Shown: piece by piece, positions 21,041-31,112 of the stretch
Layout of the letters: the number at the start of each line of letters is the position of its first letter
How positions within the stretch are numbered: position 1 is the stretch's first letter
Assembly (NCBI RefSeq): GCF_050624435.1
Contig: NC_134542.1
Span: 113,195,677-113,259,676 of the forward strand
Reading direction: 5' to 3'
Length of the DNA stretch: 64,000 bases
From: Tenrec ecaudatus
Taxonomy: Eukaryota; Chordata; Mammalia; Afrosoricida; Tenrecidae
Made by a program: the position numbers and the translations under genes
Notes under the pieces: model-generated
What the model saw: the letters and a program-made list of their open reading frames with translations, nothing else
Database searches by the model: none
What the model was told of the DNA's origin: nothing

Positions 21041-21374
21041 ACCATGGACTGCCAAAAGGAAAAACCGATCTGTCTTGGAATAAGTACCTCCAGAGAGCTC
21101 CTTGGGGGTAAGAATGGTAATATTCCATCTTACATACTGTAGACATGCTGTCAGAAGACACCAGGACCTGGAGAAGGACAACATGCTAGGAAAAGTGGAG
21201 GGACAGTGAAAGAGAGGACGGTCCTCAAGGAGATGGATTGACACAGGAGCTGCAACAATGGACTCAAGGGTAGGAGCAAGTGTGAGGATGGCACAGGACT
21301 GGCAGTGTTTCCCTCTGTTGGGCATCGGGTCTCTCTGTGTCATAACTGACTTGCTGCCACCTAACAACAGCAAC
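21041..21374 (+). mobile_element. RTE LINE 3' end
   Basis: It starts at accatggactgccaaaagg, a C-terminal landmark of the RTE ORF, and proceeds through tactgtagacatgctgtcag and gagatggattgacacaggag. It ends with gctgccacctaacaacagca, i.e. the RTE tail with its (AAC) run. Confidence 0.88.
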
Positions 21375-22275
21375 ATTCTTGATATATAATTACCTTCTAT
21401 ATAAGTGAGTGGCAATGGACTTGTTTCTCTGGACTACTACTGGCCCTCAACACAATTGCTAAGTCAGAAGCAACTCAATGGCACCTAAAAACAAGAATGC
21501 CTTAAAATGCAGGGTTGCCACTACTGTTGCTGTTGCTGATAATGATGACAAGAGGTGTTCAAATTGTACCATAAAGAGATTTTCTGTATCTTTTTGAAGT
21601 TACCAACAGCATCCCACCCCTTTAAAAAGAAAAAAAAAAGCAAAGTACGATAGTAGGATAGCCTCTTTTTTCCCCCCTCTCTACCTTAGACGTGGAATCA
21701 GAAAATACATCTGATTTTAATGTAGCGGAAGATAGAGAAATTAAACCAAGGTGCTAATTATACCTGTTACAGTAGCATTCCCTTGGAATTTTGGGGGAAC
21801 CACAAACATATTTGATAGTATCAGTTCGCACTCATATTTCTTATTTTTAAGTTTAATACATGTTTCTTTTTATATCTCTTTTATCTAAGTAAACACATTG
21901 TTCCTAATAATACTAACATTTTCTGCTTGTTTTAACTTCATAAGATTTTAAAATTCTCATGTGGCTTGTTATTAATGATGTGACTACTTAATAAAAGCTC
22001 AGATTTTTTTGGACTTAGTTTTGACATTGTCCTTTTATTTTTTAATGGTTTCTTAAACTATATATTATGGCTCAAAATCCAATATTATTTAAAAAGGCAG
22101 ATCCCAAATTTTCACTTCCATTCTCTATACTGTAAACTCTGGATATAAATGTTTTTCTTAATTTTTGTTTTATAGTAGATTTAGATTTATTGAAGGGGAA
22201 AAATGAAGATATTACAGAGAATTTCATCACGCCCTGCAGTAATCTATGTTATTACATCTTACTAAGTTATGAATG
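21375..22275. other. unassigned AT-rich DNA
   Basis: No recognised repeat or gene. It is T-rich after 21840. Confidence 0.4.
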
Positions 22276-22462
22276 AGCAGTCTTGGTGGGCTGCTAACCG
22301 CAAGGTCAACAATTCGAAACCAGTGATCACTGTGCTGGACAAAGATGCAGCTTTCTATTCCCACAAAGAATTGCAGTCTCAGAAAACCACAGGGGGCAGT
22401 TCTAACCTGTCCTAGAGGGACCCTATGCATTGAAATCAACTCGATGGCAGTGAGTATGTGAG
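22276..22462 (+). mobile_element. AfroSINE copy
   Basis: A shortened head (cttggtgggctgctaaccgc), B-box side (aaggtcaacaattcgaaacc), body (ccacagggggcagttctaac) and tail (aatcaactcgatggcagtga) are present. Confidence 0.88.
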
Positions 22463-22499
22463 TGACATCATGAATACCTAAAATTCATGGTTGATTCAT

Positions 22500-22664
22500 G
22501 AGTATTACACATCAGGCTGTGATCCACACACATGGTCAGCACTTCTAAATGAGCAGCAGCGGGAGAAAGACTGGGCTCCCTACTCCCATAAACAGTTACA
22601 GTCTCAGAAATCCACAGGGGGGTCACTCTGAGTCTGCGTTGATTCGATGGCAGCAAGTTTGGGG
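22500..22664 (+). mobile_element. AfroSINE copy, diverged head
   Basis: The body gcgggagaaagactgggctc and ttacagtctcagaaatccac, plus the tail cgttgattcgatggcagcaa, are clear. The head is poorly preserved. Confidence 0.8.
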
Positions 22665-22986
22665 AGATTTTTGTGTGCTTAATTTTAATTTACTCTCTTG
22701 GTTCTGTTCCATGATCCCATTCAGTACACTTCATTTCATGCTCACTACATCTCCCTACATCACCTATTAGCTTTTGCCTTGCCTTGAATTATTTCTGTTG
22801 CAAAACGAACAAGATGAATTTGGTAATTGGATGTGGGGATTTCTGTTACTATTTGCTGCAGGGCCAATTGTCTGAGGCTTCAATTTCCTTGCATGCCCTA
22901 AATTTCATCTCTCCCATCGTCTCTTCATTTCCCTAGAAACTCCTTAAGTAGAGTCTGAACCTTGCAGGGCTTATTTATTTGTATGT

Positions 22987-22987
<1 letters not shown>

Positions 22988-23043
<56 letters not shown>

Positions 23044-23055
23044 ATCTATCTATAT
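22988..23055. repeat. (TATC)n microsatellite
   Basis: A long tetranucleotide run with few interruptions, likely variable in length between individuals. Confidence 0.95.
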
Positions 23056-23311
23056 ATTTCATCTGCCATCCTTTATTACTATGTAATACTCATACAGAAC
23101 ACCTGTTGATGTCCTAAAAAGCTTTGGGAGATTGGAAGCATTCTATTATCCTGTGATTAGATCTTATTTTCTTAGTGGACTTGTGTTCCTGGGCTGTGAC
23201 TCCCACAATGACGTTTCATGCCTCACCTGCAGGCCCATTCTCAGGCAAAACTAGATGGAACCCTGGAGGGGCTGGGGGAGGTAAAACTCGGGAAGGAGTG
23301 CCCAGCTTCCT

Positions 23312-23412
23312 AAGAGTGCGAATGTATAAGGGTGCTTTGCTCAACTGATGTATGTATGGATTGTGTTAAGAGCGGTATGAGCCCCAATAAAAAGATTTAT
23401 TAATAAAAAAAA
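23312..23412 (+). mobile_element. short L1 tail
   Basis: It reads gcgaatgtataagggtgctt, then tgctcaactgatgtatgtat, and ends with ccccaataaaaagatttatt and an A-run. It belongs to the L1 subgroup seen antisense at 28.15 and 35.5 kb. Confidence 0.75.
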
Positions 23413-23796
23413 AGAGTGAGCCCCCAGGAGTTTTGAAGTCTCAAGTTGGTAACCTCACAGCAGTTTCTCAATGACAGCTTACAGTTGGCATTTTCACGCC
23501 AGTTTATCCCAATAAATTTTGATTCCCTGTACTCACCATTTTGCCATTGTGTTGTGGCATCTGTTTCCCTCAATTCTTGGCTGGAACTATGAAAAGTCAT
23601 TTATGGGGCATTAGTGTCTAAAACCAAAGAAAGTTTCTTCTGCCAGAGCCCTAGTTCCATTCTAAACCTTTATGATTATTTTCTTCTAGGATACCAATTT
23701 TTTCCGCTTTTTGGTAAAATTACATGCCTAAACTCCTTCAATGCAAAAACCAATTTTTGTTTCTCTTTTTAATGTCTTTGAATTAGGATGTTAACG

Positions 23797-23884
23797 ATGC
23801 TGTCAGATGCCTTCAAATAGATTCTGTCTCATAGTGGTCTTATGTGCAATAGAATCAAGTACTGCCTGGTCCTGCGCCACTGCG
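23797..23884 (-). mobile_element. RTE LINE 3' tail fragment
   Basis: The plus strand reads gattctgtctcatagtggtc, then ttatgtgcaatagaatcaag and actgcctggtcctgcgccac. This is the antisense of the RTE end. Confidence 0.7.
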
Positions 23885-24275
23885 GGGGAATTAGCCCCCA
23901 CACCAATATGGTCCTGTGGAGTAACTTTGTCATTGAAAGGAATAAATAAAGAGACAGCCAAAACGTTTGGGGATGCTCACCGAGAGCAAGTGAGCGAGAG
24001 AGGGCAAATGTATTTAACAATGTGTTTCTATAGTCTTAGGACATGCAGACCTCGTTAATTAGCAACCTTGGCAGTGTCTTAGCCCTAAGGTTCCTTAGCT
24101 TGTTTGGGGGAGGGGAGAAAGCTAATACTGGCATTGGGGAGGGCAGAGGGAAGTCAACTGTCCCCTGAGCAGGGAGAACATAAGAAAAATGTCTGCTCCG
24201 GTAGACAAAGGCCTCCAGGGTTACTGACCAGCCATGTGCTGAGGGGGCACCCAAAATACAGACTTGCTTTTCAAA
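23885..24275. other. unassigned, possibly LTR-like, moderately GC-rich block
   Basis: It contains gaataaataaagagacagcc and a GC-richer block with gagagagggcaaatg. It sits between the RTE tail and the mariner remnant. I considered an ERV LTR, but no matching TG..CA ends with a target duplication could be found. Confidence 0.25.
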
Positions 24276-24279
24276 GCTA

Positions 24280-24935
24280 TGCATTAACATTTTTTTGAAG
24301 AACAACGTTATCACCTTCAAAGTACTCTCCACTAAACATACTACATTTGTCAAATCTGTGATTCCATTCATAGAAACATTTTTCAAACTCATCTGTTGGA
24401 TGGCTGACAGCGCCTCCCTCGTTTTATTCTTCACCTCTTTATCTGGTCAAATTGCTGTCCTTTCTTGTCCCTTTTCATCCCCAGAAATAAAAAGAAGTCA
24501 CATGGAGTGAGGTCAGGGTGTAAGGTGTGTGGGGCAAGAGAGGGATGCTGTTTTTTGCCAACAACTGGCGCACTGAGATGGCCGTGTGAGCAGGTGCATT
24601 GTGGTGCAGAACCAGTCTCCGTCTGCCACAGATCCGGCCCTCTGTGCTGCACACTGCCACACAATCTTTTCAGAACCTGTAAATAGAAAGCTTGATTAAC
24701 AGTCACACCTGGTGGAATGAATTCCAAATGCACCATGCGTCTACATTTTCCTCCTTTGGGGAAATTGACAGATGTCCAGACTGAGGTTTGTTATCAATTG
24801 ACATGTTACCTTTTATTGAAATCAGAAAACCACTCATACACTTGAATTTTTTCCATAGAGCTGTCCTTGTAAGCAGTATTCAACATCACAACAGTCTCTG
24901 CAGCATTTTTTTCAGAAGAGGAAAGATACTGTATA
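24280..24935 (-). pseudogene. mariner transposase remnant, internally deleted
   Basis: On the minus strand the N-terminal HTH is seen (AAETVVMLNTAYKD, IQVYEWFSDF), then the linker. After a gap come the catalytic parts: MVHLEFIPPGVTVNQAFYLQ, LHHNAPAHTAISVRQLLAKN, and TPCDFFLF in a shifted frame. The C-terminal part follows (KNKTREALSAI). The second position of the HHD-type motif reads HHNAPAH instead of HHDNAPAH, so the middle catalytic aspartate is lost. Frameshifts occur around 24500-24640. The segment between linker and catalytic domain is absent. Confidence 0.78.
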
Positions 24936-24939
24936 TATT

Positions 24940-25005
24940 CAAGTATAAGTCAACCTGAACATCAACCGAGGCACCTAATTTTACCACAAAAACTGCATTA
25001 AAAAT
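24940..25005 (+). mobile_element. half of a short TIR DNA element
   Basis: It reads tattcaagtataagtcaacc then gaggcacctaattttaccac. I recognise this as the left part of a small inverted-repeat element seen in other vertebrate genomes (name not certain). Its other half is missing where the L1 tail starts. Confidence 0.35.
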
Positions 25006-25007
25006 AT

Positions 25008-25540
25008 GCTGTCTGAGGTCTTAAAAGCTTGAAGATAAACAAGCGGCCATCTAACTCAGAAGCAACAAAGGCCACATGGAGGAAGCACACCAGACTGTGT
25101 GATCATGAGGTGTTGATGGGATCAGGAATCAGGCATCTAAAACCCAGAATAAAATCATACCCACGGTGAATAGGAGGTGGGGCATGAAGTGGAGACCCAC
25201 TGCCCATCTGTAGACAATTGGCATCCCCTCACAGAGGGGTCACAGGAAGAGATGAGCCAGTCAGGGTGCAGTAGAGCACCGATGAAGCACAGCTTTCCTC
25301 TAGCTCTTTGGTGCTTCCTTCCCCCCACTATCATGACCTCAACTCTACCTCACAGATCGGATGAGACCAGAGCATGCACACTGCTACAGATAAGATCCTG
25401 CAACACAGGGAGTCCAGGATAGATAAACCCCTCAGGGCCAACAAGGAGAGTAGAGATGCCAGGAGGATTAGAGAAGAGTAAGGAGAGAAAGGGGGAATTG
25501 ATCATAAGGATCAACCTAGAAGCCCCCTGCATTGCATTAT
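25008..25540 (+). mobile_element. L1 3' UTR copy, lacking the final tail
   Basis: It runs from gaggtcttaaaagcttgaag and the gcggccatctaactcagaag box to gggggaattgatcataagga, then stops about 330 bp short of the L1 3' end. Since retrotransposition starts at the 3' end, a later deletion or insertion removed the tail. Confidence 0.82.
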
Positions 25541-26385
25541 CTAGTGTTAGGCCTCTGCACACTCAGAGATTCTGATTCCATGGCTCTGAGGTATGTCCAA
25601 TGAGCTTTCTAATTTCATAACCTTGACAACTAGCTTCATGATAACACTGTCAATCATATGCATATGCCAGCTCCAGATACCTGTTTGTTGAGCAAAATCA
25701 GACATAACATGCATGCATGCAACACAAAGTCCATGTCTGCTTTGGTGCTCCAGAGAGAACTCAGTCTCAAATACAACTTAAGTAGATCAGTTCATAAGGC
25801 TTAAACAGGACAAGACAAGAGTAAGACAGAGACACGTCATCTGGATGAGGGAAGCAATTAGCATGAGGTCATAATGACATCTAAAGGTTTTCTGAGATAC
25901 AGAGCTTTAAAATGACATGGGGTAGGCGGTGTGGCAAAGGAGACTGTCACAGAATTATCACAGCTACAGGCAAGTCTGCAGAAGTGGGGGCCAAACCAAG
26001 ATTGGGACTCATGCCTTAAGAGGGCCTTGATATAGAGCCTTCCAACCATGCAGTCAGAGCATGGCTGATTGGGTGACTCATGACTCTGTGACCCCCAGGA
26101 AGGTGATTTCCAAGAAGTGCTCACCCAGGCAGGCCCCTAAAGGTCTCTGCCCCTCTTGGAGCTGCCTAGGAAAGGGTGGCCTAATCCAGTTTCCAATACA
26201 CTCTGCCTGTAGGCCAACCTGTTCTTGCCCCTTGTTAGTGGGCAGAAGGAATTCATTGGAAACTTAATCCATGTGGGAACTCTGCAAATGGATTTTGGAT
26301 TTTCGTCCCCAAATCTTGTCATTCATAGCCTTCTGTAAATGGCGTGCTCTGGATTTTAAATCAAATGTAAGTATATTATTCAGTT
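25541..26385. other. unassigned DNA
   Basis: Open frames of up to 88 codons on the minus strand show no domain. The GC-richer part 25920-26270 could be an old LTR, but I cannot show ends. Confidence 0.3.
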
Positions 26386-26478
26386 TATGTTGCAGCAAAG
26401 CCCAACATACAATATCAATGGCATCTTAGTTTCCTGGTGCAATTGTCAATAACACATACAGGTAGATGTTGAGGAGTG
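26386..26478. mobile_element. old interspersed repeat (left part), target of the solo LTR
   Basis: It reads gcatcttagtttcctggtgc. Together with the right flank (actttactgtctcatttaca gagggctgaaagtc) it resembles a repeat common across mammals with 'tagtttcctgg...cttactgtctcacagttctggaggctg'. The LTR separates the two halves. Confidence 0.45.
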
Positions 26479-26482
26479 AAAC

Positions 26483-26936
26483 TGTTAGGCAGCTTAGCCT
26501 ATGGCATTGGGAAGTCCATTGACACATGCCCAGGAGAGCCAGCATAGGACAAAGTTGGGTTTTCCCGCCAGAGGGCGTGGATGGGTGTTACACCTGGAGC
26601 AGCCCACCTGGGCCAGGTGATTGCAATTCAGCCAATGGGATCAACCTGGGGTCGTTCACCACGCCTCCCCTAGGAACCCTTAAAAAGACAGGGACCGGAA
26701 GGGAGAGGGGCTTGTCTGGTCATCTTCGTGGGAGGAGAGAGAGCCTTGCGTGACCTGGGGCAGTCTCTGCCAGGCCGCATGGTCAAAGGAATCCTATGGG
26801 TGCCGCGTAAAACCTGAAGCTTCTTTTAACTCTCATTAAATTCACTTGGATCACGAACCTGGCTTCGGCGTGAAATCTTTCTCGCGCGGAGCCAAGGACT
26901 GAGGTTGGAATTTAGGCCGGAGAGAGAGACCTAACA
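26483..26936 (+). mobile_element. solo LTR of an endogenous retrovirus (4-bp target duplication)
   Basis: A 454-bp unit with perfect short inverted ends, tgttagg...cctaaca, is flanked on both sides by the same 4 bases, aaac (26479-26482 and 26937-26940). A TATA-like ttaaaaag lies near 26680 and an attaaa polyadenylation signal at 26835-26840, fixing orientation as plus. The 4-bp duplication and GC-rich U3 fit a class I (gamma-type) retrovirus. No internal viral genes are present, so recombination between two LTRs has removed them. The family name is not known to me. Confidence 0.85.
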
Positions 26937-27438
26937 AAACTTTACTGTCTCATTTACAGAGGGCTGAAAGTCGGAATTAGGGTACAGCCTTAAAGATTGT
27001 TCTATTCTTGTTTGGGGGGGGGGGGCTGCTTTGTTTAGTTTTCAGCTTCCAATAGCTGCCAGCAATGCTTTGAGTTCCTGGATGGCGCATGTGTCTGCTT
27101 GTATCAGTGTTTGTCTTCCTCTTCCGCCAGACGACCTCTGTCTACGCTGCAATTTTTACAACTCAGAAGGATACATTCTGCTCAGATATGTCCTGGTTAA
27201 GAAACAGAGGACGACATCTATAGGGAAGGGAGGAGTTATGATCTCAGTACGTAGGAGCATCTTGGTGAACAAAAGTCAGTTGATAACTAATGGCTTGTGG
27301 CAGCATGGTGACAGGACCCTGGGATGTGGTCCAGATTGGAGTTTTCCATGTCTGCCTTCCTGGGAGCCAGGCTCAAGGAGACGCAACTGCCTGATGAATG
27401 TAACTAGAAGTGTAAGTGCACATAGAGACCAGCAAGAC
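26937..27438. other. right half of the old repeat, then unassigned DNA
   Basis: The first 100 bp continue the repeat interrupted by the solo LTR. A G-run (about 27014-27026) follows. A 225-codon frame spans 27031-27708 but crosses a SINE and shows no domain. Confidence 0.35.
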
Positions 27439-27439
27439 T

Positions 27440-27556
27440 TCACTGACCAAAATGTGAGGCTCTCTGCTCCCCCAAAGATTTACCACCTTGGAGACCCTAT
27501 ACAGGGTCACTGTGAGTTTGGGAGCTATTCCATGGCAGTGGGTTTGATTTTTCCTT
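27440..27556 (+). mobile_element. AfroSINE fragment (3' half)
   Basis: The body (aatgtgaggctctctgctcc, ccttggagaccctatac) and the tail (gggtcactgtgagtttggga, then ttccatggcagtgggtttga) are present. The head is absent or unrecognisable. Confidence 0.65.
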
Positions 27557-28136
27557 TCCTTACCAGCCCTAAGTACTTGGTCCCCCAATACTCTTCCACC
27601 TTATTATTATCTGGGTCTCTTCCCCCTATGTACTCGGCTGCAGCACACTGGGCTTTTGTTAGTGTTCAACACTCCACACGTGGTCTGGCCCACAAGGACC
27701 AAAAGTGACTGTTTCTTCTGCTTGTGACATTCCTCCATGATGTGAAAACACAATTCCATTCAGGAGGAAAACATCTTTGAATTTTTCAATAGCTTTTAAA
27801 AAAATATTCATTTAAAGTCATATTGGATATTATTATTTACAATAATTTTGCTTCTTTAATTAGCACTTTTTTAAAGATTTAATTTACTCAAATCCAAAAG
27901 AAAATACTCCACATTATGTCTTCCTGAGTGATCGTTAGGATTCCTGAGGAGTGACAATTGGTTTGTATCATCATTTGAATTTCAAATCTAGAATTGTCTT
28001 AGTTGCGGGGGAAAGATAAAAGAAACTTGCAAAATACAAACATTTTCTCCATGCTGGGGAATAATGGAACACCTGATGACAAAGATGGCAGAGCCACGTA
28101 TGGTTTCTCATCTCCCTGAAGCAACCCACTCTCTGG
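27557..28136. other. unassigned AT-rich DNA
   Basis: Nothing recognisable. Confidence 0.35.
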
Positions 28137-28153
28137 AAAATTCCTTAACTTTT

Positions 28154-28465
28154 TAAAAAATCTTTTTATTGGGGCTCATAAGGCTCTTATCACAATCTGT
28201 ACATACATCAATTGAGCAAAGCACTCTTATACATTCGTTGCACTCATCATTCTCATAATTCACCTTCCACTTGGGTTCCTGGAATCAGCTTGGTTTCCCT
28301 TTTTTCCCCCTCCCCCCCCCTCCCCGATCCCACCCCTGGTCCCTTGATAGTTTATAAATAATTATTATATCTTATCTTACACTCCCCGGTGTCTTCCCTC
28401 ATGCGCCTCTCCATTGCCCATCTCCCAGAGAGGAGGTTACACATAGATCTCCGAGATCGGTTCTC
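28154..28465 (-). mobile_element. 5'-truncated L1 tail with long target duplication
   Basis: It is the antisense L1 end (tctttttattggggctcata ... gagaggaggttacac). The sequence aaaattccttaactttt occurs at 28137-28153 and again at 28466-28482, giving a TSD of 14-17 bp. The pyrimidine-rich interior (about 28290-28330) is the antisense of the purine-rich part of the L1 3' UTR. Confidence 0.9.
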
Positions 28466-28482
28466 AAAATTCCTTAACTTTT

Positions 28483-28831
28483 AAAGCACATTTCCATTCT
28501 GTTTGAATGGGTAAGTTCACCATGTTTTACATTTTATTTCCTGGGATTTTTTTGTGACAATGACAAAGTAACCTTTTACCATAAAAGTACAGAAAAGTAC
28601 AAGCTACGTTAAGACAGGCATTCTCATTAGGCAATGCTTTGGTCATCCATAGCTATTCTCCTCCGATGGCCACAGATCCTCTCTCAGGCTTTCTTTATCC
28701 TGTTTCTGAATCACTGGTCCTCTGTACTTGGTCAGACCGCAGTCTTGACAAAAGGTCAAAGGACAGGAGGAGAAGCTCCGCAGGTTCCCTCTCTACCTGG
28801 CTGCCATTGAACAGACACTGTGCTCTGTCAT
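28483..28831. other. unassigned DNA
   Basis: No repeat or gene recognised. Confidence 0.35.
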
Positions 28832-29022
28832 CAGGAGCCTTGGTGGCACAGTGCTTATGCATTGGCCTGAGATCCTAAAGGTCAACAGATCAAAACCACC
28901 AGCTGCTCTGGGGAGAAAGACAGGACTTTCTACTCCTGTAAACAGTTTGTCTCAGAATCTCGCCGCGCAATTCTACCTTGTCCTACAGGGTCACTATAAG
29001 TCGGTATCAACAAAATGACATC
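28832..29022 (+). mobile_element. AfroSINE copy
   Basis: A full head (ggagccttggtggcacagtg), B-box side (aaaggtcaacagatcaaaac), body (ggagaaagacaggactttct), and a diverged tail (cactataagtcggtatcaac). It lies close to the start of an RTE 5' piece. Confidence 0.88.
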
Positions 29023-29079
29023 GAGAGGCTCCTCCATCTGCAGCAACAACTCTGACTGGCAGTTGCAGCTCTTGCAGAT

Positions 29080-29545
29080 TTTAGGAATCGATTCTCTCCT
29101 CCCCTGGTGGGGACAGTCATGGTTGCTGACTCCCGACTTCTCCCTCTTATCTGTCCGCCTATCTCACTGTGGCAGCCTGTGTGTTGCGGTGATTCTGGAC
29201 GCGATGCCACAGGTATTTGAAATACCAGCAGAGTCCCTGTAATGGACAGGCTTTAGCCGAGCTTCCAGACTAGGCACATGCTGGGAAGAAAGGCTTGATG
29301 ATCTACCAGCACTTCAAAACTTCTGTGGCCAGAAAGACCACAGAAGGATATGGTCAGATACAGTGTTAAAAGATAAGCCCCATAGGCCCGAAAGAACTCA
29401 AAATTCGCAGAAGAATTCAAAAGAGATTGGATGTGGGCATGCCAAGGACCATGAAGATTGGCCAGTACTGGGGATGTTCTGTTCCGCCGTTCTTCTGGTT
29501 CCCTTGAGTCAGAGCTGCCTTGACGGCAGCTACTAGAAACCATCT
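29080..29545 (+). mobile_element. RTE-derived chimera: 5' region joined to 3' tail
   Basis: The first part (gtgtgttgcggtgattctgg, aggtatttgaaataccagca, gagcttccagactaggcaca) matches the RTE 5' untranslated region. It includes a block ending in gaactcaaaattcgc. The sequence then passes to an RTE-type tail: gttctgttccgccgttcttc and gagctgccttgacggcagct. The whole ORF (endonuclease and reverse transcriptase) is absent. At under 0.5 kb it looks like a SINE-like deletion derivative. Confidence 0.62.
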
Positions 29546-29559
29546 GTCACTACCTTAAG

Positions 29560-29900
29560 TACCCATTCACTTGTGCCCTGTACATAGCTTAGAGTGTTTG
29601 CTTGTATCATCCAGTGCCACATGTGTAATGCATATTTATATATATGTTACAGTTATGTTACATAGGGGCATATTTATATATATCATACAATAAGCATATC
29701 TATTTAGCAATCCATAAATACCTTGAGGCTCTTTTCAAGCATGTACATATTCTTACAATTTGTTAAGGCTACCTAATATTTAAAAGAATTAGAATTTTTC
29801 ACTATTGGAAACAATGCTACAATAAATAACTTTCTCACACATTTATAATAGAATTTTTCCTGAATTTTATTTTTTCTAGTGCTTCAAAACTTTAGTCAAC
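29560..29900 (-). mobile_element. ancient LINE fragment (L1-like)
   Basis: The plus strand has actattggaaacaatgctac followed by aataaataac, a common antisense phrase of old LINE 3' regions. Weak. Confidence 0.35.
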
Positions 29901-29924
29901 TTTTCTCTCAGTTTTCTTTTTTTA

Positions 29925-30135
29925 AAAATAAATCATCTTATTGGGGGCTCTTATAGCTGCTCTAATAATCCATCCATCCATTGTATCAAGTACATTTGTA
30001 CATATGTTGCCATTATCATTTTCAAAACATTTTCTTTCTACTTGATATCAACTCTTGAAATCAGCTCCTCTTTTTATTCCCTCCTTCCCCCACCCTCTCA
30101 CCCTTGTGAGCCCTTGATAAATTATGGGGGGGCAC
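29925..30135 (-). mobile_element. L1 tail
   Basis: Antisense L1 end: aaataaatcatcttattggg, atccatccatccattgtatc, ccttgtgagcccttgataaa. It stops at a purine-rich low-complexity tract at about 30138. Confidence 0.82.
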
Positions 30136-30137
30136 AT

Positions 30138-30220
30138 GGAAAGAAGGAGGAAGAGGAGGCAGAGAAAAGGAAGGAAGGCAGGCAGGCAGGCAGGAAGGAA
30201 GGCAGGAAGGAAGGAGAAAA
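30138..30220. repeat. GGAA/GGCA purine-rich low-complexity tract
   Basis: Imperfect aaggaaggcaggcaggcagg-type repeats between two pieces of L1 3' UTR. Confidence 0.9.
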
Positions 30221-30344
30221 AGGCCTATAAATAGGTCCAGGTCTGTTGGCTGACCCTTATGCATGTTATCCGATTGAGTCTGGTGAGGTACCAAGCCCTG
30301 CTCTCTGAGTCTGAAGTCTACTTTTGAATTCCTCGAGGGAATTC

Positions 30345-30640
30345 ATTGCTTTGCTCCCCTTGCAGCTCTATTGAGATCCCTTCCATGTTTCATCCTGGTT
30401 GGGGGAGGAGGTCAGACTGGGCACAATTCCCACACTGTTTCTGCTGTGCTGTCCCTGCAGGGCTGTGGGTCAGTGAGGGGACGACTTGTCTCCTGGTGGG
30501 GCCGACCCTATGGTTTTCTCTGTTCCTTGGCTTCTCTGAGCAGCAGTGTTGTCCTCAGGGATTGGTGACCAGGATCCGATTCACTCTCTCTTTCCCTCTG
30601 ATTTTGGCCCCCTGTGACCTGGGCAGACGCGCCACTCTCT
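30345..30640 (-). mobile_element. L1 3' UTR, internal part
   Basis: In translation the plus strand (GSVRGRLVSWWGRPYGFL) parallels the minus strand of the large L1 at 48.42-48.62 kb (WVSEGCHVSWWGWPCGPL). It is therefore the antisense of a part that lies about 2 kb upstream of the L1 end, separated here from the tail at 29.9 kb by only about 200 bp. This means an internal deletion or two separate insertions. Confidence 0.6.
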
Positions 30641-30779
30641 TCAACTTCCGTCTGAGTTTTGATAGGTTTGTTAATTAAATTTTTGGATTATCTAGACACA
30701 CACTGTTATAAACTATCAGTTATCATCATTTACTATGTATCTCTCTCTATTGAATTAGTACACTTGTATGCCTGGAATA

Positions 30780-31112
30780 ATTGTTTGAAATACTGTTAGC
30801 AGTCCTGACAGAACTTTGTAACATGTCCTGATTAAGCATCTGTATTCTGAACATTTCTCACCTACATTGTAACCTAATAATTCCATCATAACCCTGTAAC
30901 CATGGGGATTGTGTGTGCATTCTGTGTGGCCATTGAAAGGAATGCTAGAACATACTGTTTGCGTGACAGAACACAGCGTGCACCTGTGATATTGCTTCTG
31001 TCGGCTATACATCTACCGATGAGTCGAATTGCTGGGACTTGAGGTCACTGATCAACATCTTGAGGAACTTTGGCAAGCACACTCAACAGTACATTTGGTT
31101 GTAGTAGTATTG
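30780..31112 (-). mobile_element. ancient L1 3' region
   Basis: Antisense phrases gtcgaattgctgggacttga and ttgaggaactttggcaagca follow the order seen in old L1 3' regions. Diverged. Confidence 0.4.

Noticed and set aside
22988-23055. Regular short repeats that could suggest an array
   Set aside because: Simple TATC microsatellite without spacers. CRISPR arrays do not occur in mammalian nuclear DNA.
23885-24275. Possible ERV LTR (tgcggggg... to ...caccca)
   Set aside because: No matching flanking duplication and no convincing polyadenylation signal in the required orientation. Left as unassigned.
27031-27708. Open frame of 225 codons on the plus strand
   Set aside because: It crosses a SINE fragment and unassigned DNA, shows no domain, and its translated SINE part reads like SINE sequence elsewhere.
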